6,176 bases of DNA from Bacteroidota bacterium (GTDB lineage Bacteria > Bacteroidota > Bacteroidia > Cytophagales > Cyclobacteriaceae): the NCBI GenBank assembly GCA_023412765.1, contig JAEZBX010000353.1:1-6176 (forward strand), written 5' to 3'. Positions 1-5,177 of this stretch are shown here, piece by piece (the stretch's first letter is position 1; each line of letters begins with the position of its first letter). A model generated the notes under the pieces. It made no database searches, had not been told where the DNA came from, and was given only the letters and a program-made list of their open reading frames with translations. The position numbers and the translations under genes are program-made.

Positions 1-1475
1 GTGGAATCGGACCCCGGAGGCCCAAACCTAACAAAAGTCTCTAACACCAACGTCTGATCGATGTCGATGCCCAGGTCCCGATGCTTCATAAACCTGATCT
101 GCTTATGAATCATCAGTGAACCGGCTATCATGAAAATTGCAAGTACAAATTGGAATGTCACCATTCCTCTTCTCAGGGTAATTCGAAAACGGGACTGCGT
201 CCAGGATATCTTACCCTTTAACGCGCTAACAGGTTTGAAAGATGAGATAATGAAAGCTGGGTAGATGGCAGACGCAACGCATCCGATACCGGCAATCATT
301 ACTGTGAAAATCCAAAACCAGGGATCGCTCAATAGGGTAGGAGACAGGTTAACCATTTCTGCCGGAGTAAAGGGAAGTATTGTATAGAGCAGTATGGCGG
401 CTGTAACGAAAGCGGCAACTGTTACCATGCCGGATTCCAAAATGAATTGTATTGCAAGTTGTTTTTGCGTTGAGCCTATAATTTTCCGGACACCAATTTC
501 CTTTACGCGATCGATAGCTGTCGCTGTTGAAAGATTAATAAAGTTGAGGTAGGCAATCAATAAGGTGAATACTGTCAGTCCTTTCAATATAGTAATTAGT
601 AAAGCATTACCATTTTCATCAGCTTCTCCCACCAGATTTGAATTCAAATGGATGTCGGTCAAAGGCTGGAACCAGAATTCTGACCTGCCAATACTTTGTG
701 AATCATTGCGAAGATATTTTGCAGCAAAAGCTGACATGTTCTCTTCCAGTATCTCAGGCGTTGTACCGCGCTTAAGAAGGACATAGTTATAGAATCCATC
801 CCAATGCCAGTTGTTCGCGTCACCACCTGCTGCCTTGTCAGAAACCGATTCCCATGAAAACAGAAAATCAGGAATGAAATGGGAGTTTGAGGGGAAGTCT
901 TCGTAGACACCGACTATCTTGAAATCACCGCTATAAGAATGGTGTATAACTTTGCCTAAGGCAGACGATTCCCCAAAATATTTCTTCGCCATGGAGGATG
1001 AGATCCAAACTGTCTTTGGATCCAATGGTTCAGAAGGTAAGGTCCCTTCAACAACGGTGGTGGTGAATATATTGAAGAAATTGCCTTTGACATGATAGAC
1101 GCGATCTTCGCTAAATTTTATCGATTCTCTTTCATCCTTGGTGTAGGTAAGAATAATTTCTGACTGATCACTGATCTTAAATAAGGTTGTGTAATCTTCA
1201 ACCAGAGAAAAATCATTTGTTAAAGATTCTCCCGTGGGAATGAAACTCTGGGCGCTTTTATATTGGATAAGGCCGTCAACATAGCGGTTATGGCAGACGC
1301 GATATATCCGATTGGCGTTGTGATGGAATCGATCGTAGCTGAGTTCATGGCTTACATACTGGGCTATTAAAAACGCCGCCGCCATCCCAATTGCCAAACC
1401 GACGATATAGATGAATGAAAAAAGTTTTCTTTTTGCGAGGTGGCGAAATGCTACAACAAAATTGCTTATCAACAT
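1..1475 (-). CDS. FtsX/MacB-type ABC transporter permease (N-terminal part, runs off window)
   Basis: The minus strand is open from an ATG at 1475 to the window edge, giving 491 codons with no stop. The protein begins with a membrane helix (residues ~18-40) followed by 'ELSYDRFHHNANRIYRV', typical of the MacB periplasmic core domain in Bacteroidota permeases. That soluble domain runs to about residue 285. A second helix (~293-316) carries 'NFINLSTATAIDRVKEIGVRK', the usual entry to the FtsX domain, followed by helices at ~344-366 and ~387-411, the 'SFKPVSALKGK' motif and a fifth helix (~437-456). Relatives are near 800 residues with a duplicated core/FtsX layout, so about 300 residues should lie beyond the window. 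The family works with an ATPase subunit in the inner membrane, moving substrates or transmitting force across the envelope; the substrate cannot be read here and no ATPase gene is in view. The first in-frame stop upstream leaves no other ATG. No clear Shine-Dalgarno is present, and a hairpin sits just upstream of the start. Confidence 0.93.
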   Translation of the reverse strand, partial: MLISNFVVAFRHLAKRKLFSFIYIVGLAIGMAAAFLIAQYVSHELSYDRFHHNANRIYRVCHNRYVDGLIQYKSAQSFIPTGESLTNDFSLVEDYTTLFKISDQSEIILTYTKDERESIKFSEDRVYHVKGNFFNIFTTTVVEGTLPSEPLDPKTVWISSSMAKKYFGESSALGKVIHHSYSGDFKIVGVYEDFPSNSHFIPDFLFSWESVSDKAAGGDANNWHWDGFYNYVLLKRGTTPEILEENMSAFAAKYLRNDSQSIGRSEFWFQPLTDIHLNSNLVGEADENGNALLITILKGLTVFTLLIAYLNFINLSTATAIDRVKEIGVRKIIGSTQKQLAIQFILESGMVTVAAFVTAAILLYTILPFTPAEMVNLSPTLLSDPWFWIFTVMIAGIGCVASAIYPAFIISSFKPVSALKGKISWTQSRFRITLRRGMVTFQFVLAIFMIAGSLMIHKQIRFMKHRDLGIDIDQTLVLETFVRFGPPGSDS

Positions 1476-1481
1476 TAGGAT

Positions 1482-1513
1482 AGGGTTATGCTTCTTGAAG
1501 CTAACCCTTTTTT
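1482..1513 (+). terminator. Intrinsic-terminator-shaped hairpin at head of permease gene
   Basis: Read on the plus strand, AGGGTTA (1482-1488) pairs with TAACCCT (1502-1508). A single bulged T (1489) is followed by GCTT/AAGC with a four-base CTTG loop, and T1508-T1513 forms a six-T run. This is the shape of a rho-independent terminator on the plus strand. No plus-strand gene lies upstream in the window, so it would stop only antisense transcription entering from the permease region. Read on the minus strand, the same hairpin would lie in the permease mRNA leader, ending about 7 bases before its ATG, without a T-run. The structure is seen in the sequence; its role is inferred. Confidence 0.55.
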
Positions 1514-1550
1514 GATTGTTTTAAAAATAAGGTGGAACGGCGATTCTTGC

Positions 1551-1593
1551 CATCGTGAAATAATTTAATACCTAACCGTGGTCTCTCACGATG
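1551..1593. repeat. 8-bp perfect inverted repeat, 27-base spacer
   Basis: CATCGTGA (1551-1558) is exactly complementary to TCACGATG (1586-1593). A third partial copy of the half-site, CGTG at 1577-1580, lies inside and can alternatively pair with CACG at 1587-1590. The arrangement sits about 75-120 bases upstream of the permease start. It could be an operator with several half-sites or a leader hairpin in the permease mRNA. Only the symmetry is seen. Confidence 0.4.
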
Positions 1594-1890
1594 ATGTATT
1601 TTTAAACCGGGTAAAGGTTGAACGAGCTATCCGGCTTTGATTCTTTTAACAAATCGTAAAAGCACCTTGGCCTGAGGGTGTCTCTTATATTCCTTCTGTT
1701 GTTAGCGGTCATTCATTACTGTGGGAATTTAGTGCACGTATCCGTGTGTTGTAGAATATTTTTCTCGAATTACTTCGTTTATCATATACAGTTTGATTTA
1801 GAGCGCATTCGGACTCACGGCATGTTTTTTGGCCCTGAGTATTTAGAGATTGTAAAATTCAATTAGTAATTCAACTAAAAGGATAAAACA

Positions 1891-2088
1891 ATGAAAGAAC
1901 AAAAAGACAACGAGAATCAGCATAAGCAGCACGATGTGGAGACACCGTCGCCGCCACAAGTGATGGACCCTTCAAAAACACCGAAGGAACGGGACTCAAA
2001 TGAGAAGAAAGAAGATAAAGGAAATCGCTCGCACAAATCATCTAAAAAGATGAAAGATCGGTCACTGTCGCCCAACGAAGAACTATAA
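1891..2088 (+). CDS. Small, fully hydrophilic lysine-rich protein, function unknown
   Basis: This is a 65-codon frame from ATG 1891 to TAA 2086-2088. It has the best ribosome binding site in the window: AAAAGGA at 1877-1883, seven bases before the ATG. The product has 12 Lys, 3 Arg, 6 Asp, 8 Glu, 8 Ser and 6 Pro, and no Ala, Ile, Phe, Tyr, Trp or Cys. It therefore has no hydrophobic core, membrane segment or signal peptide, and should be disordered in the cytoplasm. I recognise no family. Small charged proteins of this kind are common as uncharacterised genes in Bacteroidota, but whether it is related to any of them cannot be told here. The strong ribosome binding site argues for translation; the skewed composition leaves some chance that it is a fortuitous frame. 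Confidence 0.55.
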   Translation: MKEQKDNENQHKQHDVETPSPPQVMDPSKTPKERDSNEKKEDKGNRSHKSSKKMKDRSLSPNEEL

Positions 2089-2277
2089 AAAAACGGTCAT
2101 GTTAGATCACAGCATTATACTGCAAATCTTATATTACAATTCAACGGAGAGACAGCTATTTTCGATAAAGCGCAAGAAGGAATGCGCGGAGGATTCGGCG
2201 ATGATATTTTTTCCCGCAGAAGATCCAAACTACTGTACACGCATCAACGACATGGATAGCCTACAGTACATGCAACG

Positions 2278-2325
2278 TCTAACCTTGCTGTATTCTATGA
2301 TTTGGAAAACAAATTAATGTCGTAG
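2278..2325 (+). pseudogene. Possible remnant of a NYN (PIN-like) domain gene start
   Basis: One frame reads SNLAVFYDLENKLMS and then stops (TAG 2323-2325). The string LAVFYDLEN resembles the first beta-strand of NYN/LabA-type domains, where an aspartate (here in 'FYDLEN') begins the acidic metal-binding site and is followed by D-x-x-N. An ATG at 2270-2272 lies just upstream in another frame. A one-base loss between 2272 and 2278 would turn an ancestral 'MQRSNLAVFYDLEN' start into what is seen. Nothing like the rest of the domain follows in any frame I checked. The match is short and rests on memory of the family, so chance similarity is a real alternative. Confidence 0.25.
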
Positions 2326-2490
2326 CGATAAATTCCCTTGCAGTAGTGAATTTTAATGTACCGTTGTAGAAGCTGAGATATGTTTGATATGCAGTTCTTG
2401 TCTTATACGTGATTAACCTCATATCGGATACCATAACGCTCTAGTTGCGCAATTCAATTGGTAATTCTCATCTCTTTTTAATGCCTATTT

Positions 2491-2521
2491 AATATAGTTT
2501 TAATACACACCTAACTATATT
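2491..2521. repeat. 9-bp perfect inverted repeat upstream of the RES gene
   Basis: AATATAGTT (2491-2499) is exactly complementary to AACTATATT (2513-2521), with a 13-base spacer. It is not followed by a T-run, so it is not a normal terminator. It ends six bases before a candidate promoter at 2527-2556, which is the position expected of an operator or activator site. Only the symmetry is directly seen. Confidence 0.45.
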
Positions 2522-2526
2522 GTGCC

Positions 2527-2556
2527 TTTGTAAAATTCGATAGGAAGCTAGTTTTT
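2527..2556 (+). promoter_or_regulatory. Candidate Bacteroidota-type promoter for the RES gene
   Basis: TTTG at 2527-2530 is followed after 18 bases by TAGTTTTT at 2549-2556. The Bacteroidota primary sigma factor prefers TTTG or TTG, about 17-23 bases, then TAnnTTTG; here the last G is replaced by T. Use of this site would give a leader of roughly 120 bases before the ATG at 2687. The region is very A/T-rich, so such partial matches arise easily. Confidence 0.2.
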
Positions 2557-2686
2557 TTAGTTTACCAAAGAAGGTAGACGCAGCTTTTGTTATAAATTAG
2601 ATTTTCGAAAGGTTTATTAAGAAGATTTTAATTTCTCATAATACGCAGATACCTGGGCTTGGACTTTTACTTAATCAATCGGTGAT

Positions 2687-3622
2687 ATGAACGATGCGGA
2701 GATAGAGAGCTGCAAAAATAGTATCCGACTAATGCAGCATGCTCTGAACAATGAAATAGAAGAAGAGGATAAACGTAATTTTGATGTACTTGATGTAGCG
2801 CGTTATTTTCCCTCCAGAACTGATAACCCCGCCAGTAATACTATTTTTAGAAGCAGGATGATCAGTCAGGAACGACTTAGTAAGATGGAAGGAACAGTTT
2901 CAATTAATGAGTTCCGGTATCCACCTAAGTCTGCTGCGGTTGAAAACAAGTGCAATGTTTATGGGCAGCCAGTCGCTTATTGCTCATCTGATTTCTTAGG
3001 CGCTGTAATCGAAACGATCTTCTCGAAAGGACCCGAATTAAGGCCCGGCTACCATTTCTTCGTAAGTGAGTGGATAAATGAAAATTCTTCCTTAAAAGTT
3101 TTTAACACCAATAAGAGATTGTCTAACAATGACAACCCTCTTCCGACCGAACGAGATATAATTAATAACTATTTAGAGACATTGGAAAAATGTTTTACTC
3201 ATCCTCAAGGATATTTCTTTAGCGCACAATTTTCACAGGAAATACTTTTTGGAAGTCCGGATGGAAAGGTTTCTGACAAATATGAGGTTATTGAATATCC
3301 CTCTAAACCTCACCCAAGTGACGAGCGCATTCTTGAACCAAAAGCGAGTTGGAACAACTACGCTATCGTTCCTTCAGTTTTTGATAAGTATCAATTTCGC
3401 AGGGTTTTTTTGATCGAAACTCCAAAAATGAATGAACTTATGCAGAAAGGAACTTCTGCAATTCAATTTTTGCTTGTCGGATATGATGATCCTGATTATC
3501 CCGGAATTGTGAGATGGAAAAGGCCTGATCAAAACGATTTACCTGAAATCACATCACAAACAACGGAATCCCTTTGGACGAAGCTGTTTAAAATTGACCC
3601 TGGAAATGCGGGGAAAAATTGA
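2687..3622 (+). CDS. RES-domain protein (ADP-ribosyltransferase-like fold), orphan
   Basis: This 311-residue protein matches the RES-domain pattern. After a charged helical N-terminus comes 'IFRSRM' (R55, R57), matching the early arginine block. 'EFRYPPKSA...VYGQPVAYCSSDFLGAVIETI' (residues 76-111) matches the 'R-(x)n-P...G-x-P-hhY-hhhs-x-x-hAhxE' core, with E109 as the likely conserved glutamate. 'KYEVIEYPS' with S206, then 'NNYAIVPS' (223-230), match the family's 'YDGIIYPS...N-x-hhhP' block. The Arg, Glu and Ser that name the family are therefore all present. Well-studied RES toxins such as MbcT degrade NAD+ and pair with an Xre-type antitoxin. This protein is longer than those (~150-190 residues), and no Xre gene lies on either side. 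It may be a longer, non-toxin subgroup. An in-frame stop just upstream fixes ATG 2687 as the first start; the ribosome binding site is weak (GGTGAT). No signal peptide or membrane segment is seen. Confidence 0.72.
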   Translation: MNDAEIESCKNSIRLMQHALNNEIEEEDKRNFDVLDVARYFPSRTDNPASNTIFRSRMISQERLSKMEGTVSINEFRYPPKSAAVENKCNVYGQPVAYCSSDFLGAVIETIFSKGPELRPGYHFFVSEWINENSSLKVFNTNKRLSNNDNPLPTERDIINNYLETLEKCFTHPQGYFFSAQFSQEILFGSPDGKVSDKYEVIEYPSKPHPSDERILEPKASWNNYAIVPSVFDKYQFRRVFLIETPKMNELMQKGTSAIQFLLVGYDDPDYPGIVRWKRPDQNDLPEITSQTTESLWTKLFKIDPGNAGKN

Positions 3623-3635
3623 TATTAATTACCCT

Positions 3636-4412
3636 TCATATTTCGTGGCCCTGGTTACGAATGCAGGGCCGCCAAAATTCAATATTGTAAGCGAACCACC
3701 CGTGTATTCCAAAGGGTAAGCTACTGCAATCATTTGTAGTAAAAGGTAGGTTTTTTTCATCCCAAATTTCAAAGGCGGCGCCAAATTGTTGTGCGACGGA
3801 TTTTGGCGGAATCTTGAAGTTCGCTATGAGCTTTGGAAAAACCTGGGAAAGGAATATGTCATCCTGGAAGAACTTCCTTCGAACCTTCCGATACCAAAGA
3901 TAAAATCTGATCTTAAGATGGAAATTAGTTGTTAAGTAGACAAAGCTTTCCACTTTTTTAAGAGCAAATCCTCCATTTCCGAAATACTCGGGTTTCGTAA
4001 GGCCTAAAAACTTGCCTGATTTAGAAGGCAGGTTTGACCAGACTTTATTATAAATGACGGATCCAATATAGTCGTAACCCAGATTGCACCATGTCTGCAG
4101 TTCATCGCGAAACACAAATGCATCGAGATGACAAATTAAGATGTACTCATAATCCAGAAAGCGTTGATAGAATTCTTTGCTCATCATTAAATAAGTAAAT
4201 TCCTTAAAACCTTTCCACTGAAACCATTCGAAGATGATATTCGCCTTCCCTCGACAGAAGTCTTCATACCATTTGACATTTAAGCCGTCTTTTGCCTGAA
4301 AGGTGATTGGATACTTATGGAGTACTCTAAGTGTTTGAGCGAGAGAAATTTTTTCCAGTTCCGAAGGTATTTCCTGGTGAATCGGAATCACCACCGTTAC
4401 TAGTTTTTTCAT
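3636..4412 (-). CDS. DUF5672 family protein, probable GT-A-like glycosyltransferase
   Basis: This 258-residue protein has the hallmarks of the DUF5672 family in order. They are an N-terminal Rossmann-like strand 'VTVVIPIHQE' (6-14), 'LDYEYILICHLDAFVFRDEL' (86-105) with the acidic LDAF motif (D97), 'GYDYIGS' (112-118), the glycine turn 'GNGGFALKKV' (145-154), the acidic 'QDDIFLS' (183-189), and 'LPFGIHGWFAYNIEFW' near the C-terminus (232-247). The family groups with GT-A glycosyltransferases; LDAF probably plays the DxD-like nucleotide-sugar/metal role and QDDIF supplies the acceptor-side acid. Donor and acceptor are unknown. Such proteins usually sit in O-antigen or capsule clusters, but no other sugar gene is nearby. 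It has full family-like length and no signal peptide. ATG 4412 is preceded by an A-rich stretch without a clear Shine-Dalgarno. Its stop lies 13 bases from the stop of the convergent RES gene. Confidence 0.85.
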   Translation of the reverse strand: MKKLVTVVIPIHQEIPSELEKISLAQTLRVLHKYPITFQAKDGLNVKWYEDFCRGKANIIFEWFQWKGFKEFTYLMMSKEFYQRFLDYEYILICHLDAFVFRDELQTWCNLGYDYIGSVIYNKVWSNLPSKSGKFLGLTKPEYFGNGGFALKKVESFVYLTTNFHLKIRFYLWYRKVRRKFFQDDIFLSQVFPKLIANFKIPPKSVAQQFGAAFEIWDEKNLPFTTNDCSSLPFGIHGWFAYNIEFWRPCIRNQGHEI

Positions 4413-4647
4413 TTAAAGGCAACCATAGATTTTTACAAGATATTTGAGAATAAATCTTTTTGCAACTGATTGACGAATAATTTCTTACAAATCGGCTGAA
4501 AGGGGTGCCGGTCCCAACAACCTGATGACGGAATACTTATATTATCATGATGCTTGTCATCAAAAAGTAGAAGGAAAATGAATGGAAGATATGGTGTATT
4601 TCAATCCGACGGCGTCAGAGTATCATGACACCTCTAAAGATAGGTAT
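4413..4647. other. Spacer between the two minus-strand genes
   Basis: This 235-base gap is too long to suggest translational coupling. It holds a short perfect hairpin, TGATG (4548-4552) with CATCA (4558-4562), and most of a 35-codon plus-strand frame starting at 4582. I see no clear terminator or promoter in it. Confidence 0.4.
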
Positions 4648-4689
4648 CTAGGAGGGATCAGACTGCTCATTTGCTTCGCCGTCCTTTAA
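4582..4689 (+). CDS. Possible 35-residue small protein, doubtful
   Basis: The frame runs from ATG 4582 to TAA 4687-4689 and has an AGAAGGA sequence (4569-4575) just upstream, a reasonable ribosome binding site. The product begins MEDMVYFNPTASEYHD and ends in a hydrophobic run, 'LLICFAVL'. It overlaps the 3' end of the minus-strand gene at 4648 tail to tail by about 42 bases. No family is recognised. Frames of this size occur by chance, so only the ribosome binding site supports it. Confidence 0.2.
   Translation: MEDMVYFNPTASEYHDTSKDRYLGGIRLLICFAVL
4627..4648. repeat. Hairpin at the stop codon of the small membrane protein gene
   Basis: GACACCT (4627-4633) and AGGTATC (4642-4648) pair over seven positions, one as a G-T type mismatch, with an eight-base loop. 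On the minus strand the stem begins within the TAG stop at 4648-4650. No T-run follows, so if it acts in transcript ending it is a weak or processed 3' end. Confidence 0.25.
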
Positions 4690-4938
4690 CCCAGCAGTTT
4701 CTTCATTGCCAAGATTCGGGTCCGATTGCATCAGGAGCATTTCTTGTGGAGTGCAAGAAACTTCTGTACATATAGAACTCGTCAACTGAAGGGGTGTAGT
4801 GCTGTGACAATTGCTAGAAATTTCGAATTGTGTCGTCGCGATCCGTTCGTGGCCCTCGGTGTCGAGCGTGTGAAGCACCATAATAATTACTGCCGCATAA
4901 AGTGCAATTGCAAGGATGATTCTTTTGTCATTAGTCAT
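4648..4938 (-). CDS. Small single-pass membrane protein, function unknown
   Basis: From ATG 4938 to TAG 4648-4650 the frame encodes 96 residues. A GTG two codons upstream (4944) would give 98; I prefer the ATG because it is the commoner start and puts the basic residues at the very N-terminus. 'MTNDKR' is followed by one hydrophobic helix (about residues 7-24, 'IILAIALYAAVIIMVL'). The rest is polar, rich in Ser, Thr and Glu, with three cysteines (NCHS, SICTE, SCTP) and a Gly/Glu/Asp-rich tail. Positive charge before the helix suggests the N-terminus is cytoplasmic and the tail periplasmic. There is no lipobox and no evident cleavage site. No family is recognised. A weak promoter-like TACAATTTG (minus strand, 4984-4976) lies about 40 bases upstream. 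The membrane-helix pattern favours this strand over the overlapping plus-strand frame. Confidence 0.6.
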   Translation of the reverse strand: MTNDKRIILAIALYAAVIIMVLHTLDTEGHERIATTQFEISSNCHSTTPLQLTSSICTEVSCTPQEMLLMQSDPNLGNEETAGLKDGEANEQSDPS

Positions 4939-4944
4939 ACCCAC

Positions 4945-5177
4945 GGGAATTTAGGTTAGTACGATATGCTAACTACAAATTGTATGCATGTTAGAACTGA
5001 GCGATACAATTGCCTTTTTTACGCAAATTCAAAAAATATGAGTGTGGAACCGCCAATTCCTACTATTCATTATGTGAATAAAAGTCTACACTGAATGGTG
5101 GGACATTTTGATAAACAACGTTCCTGCTTTTGCGTTGACTATTTATTCAGCATCCTTCAACATTAATTTTTTTTGGT
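4945..5177. other. Divergent intergenic region
   Basis: This stretch of about 230 bases should carry the promoters of both flanking genes. It contains the palindrome at 5064-5080. For the minus-strand gene, CAAATTGTA at 4976-4984 reads TACAATTTG, near the TAnnTTTG pattern. No convincing plus-strand promoter for the reductase could be picked out; TTTTG at 5128-5131 has no matching downstream element at the right distance. Confidence 0.4.
5064..5080. promoter_or_regulatory. Perfect palindrome in the divergent intergenic region
   Basis: TATTCA (5064-5069) is exactly complementary to TGAATA (5075-5080) around a five-base centre. It lies roughly midway between the divergent starts of the small membrane protein (4938, minus) and the aldo/keto reductase (5178, plus), about 98 bases before the latter. 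The size and symmetry suit a dimeric regulator's operator, but no regulator gene is in the window and the sequence is A/T-rich. Confidence 0.3.

Larger units (their letters stand above)
1476..1890. other. Intergenic region between permease and the small hydrophilic gene
   Basis: This 415-base stretch separates the minus-strand permease from a plus-strand small gene, so it should hold divergent promoters. It contains the hairpin at 1482-1513 and an 8-bp inverted repeat at 1551-1593. I looked for the Bacteroidota promoter pattern (TTTG or TTG, about 20 bases, TAnnTTTG). The nearest plus-strand match is TACAGTTTG at 1787-1795, which has one extra spacer base and no good upstream partner. A 62-codon GTG-started frame at 1678-1866 is not convincing as a gene. 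Confidence 0.5.
2089..2686. other. Long A/T-rich region with little coding potential
   Basis: About 600 bases separate the small hydrophilic gene from the RES-domain gene. A 72-codon frame at 2099-2317 has an ATG but no ribosome binding site and an unremarkable translation, so I do not call it a gene. The stretch contains the possible NYN remnant (2278-2325), a 17-base near-direct repeat copy at 2451-2467, a perfect inverted repeat at 2491-2521 and a weak promoter candidate at 2527-2556. From about 2326 to 2686 all plus-strand frames are frequently interrupted. Confidence 0.5.

Noticed and set aside
565..910. Two opposite-direction open frames (565-786 plus and 659-910 minus) inside the permease region
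   Set aside because: Both are out of frame with the long minus-strand permease frame, which has clear family motifs through this whole interval.
1666..1683. CACC...GGGTG stem-loop as a terminator
   Set aside because: The stem is broken and no T-run follows.
1678..1866. 62-codon GTG-started plus-strand frame with a hydrophobic beginning
   Set aside because: It has no ribosome binding site, a rare start and no recognisable motif, and it ends in the leader of the better-supported gene at 1891. I judge it chance.
1891..2256. Readthrough of the TAA at 2086 to extend the hydrophilic protein to about 122 codons
   Set aside because: The following frame is open only to 2256, has no matching composition, and shows no stop-codon readthrough signal.
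2099..2317. 72-codon plus-strand frame
   Set aside because: It has no Shine-Dalgarno, and an alternative frame over 2089-2256 is equally open. The translation has no motif and a composition like random A/T-rich DNA.
2318..2686. tRNA or structured RNA gene in the A/T-rich gap
   Set aside because: No cloverleaf arms, TTCRA-like loop or conserved riboswitch core could be found by eye.
4726..4959. 77-codon plus-strand frame opposite the small membrane protein
   Set aside because: The minus-strand frame has a clear N-terminal membrane helix with basic flank, whereas this one looks like its complement with scattered Cys and His and no domain.
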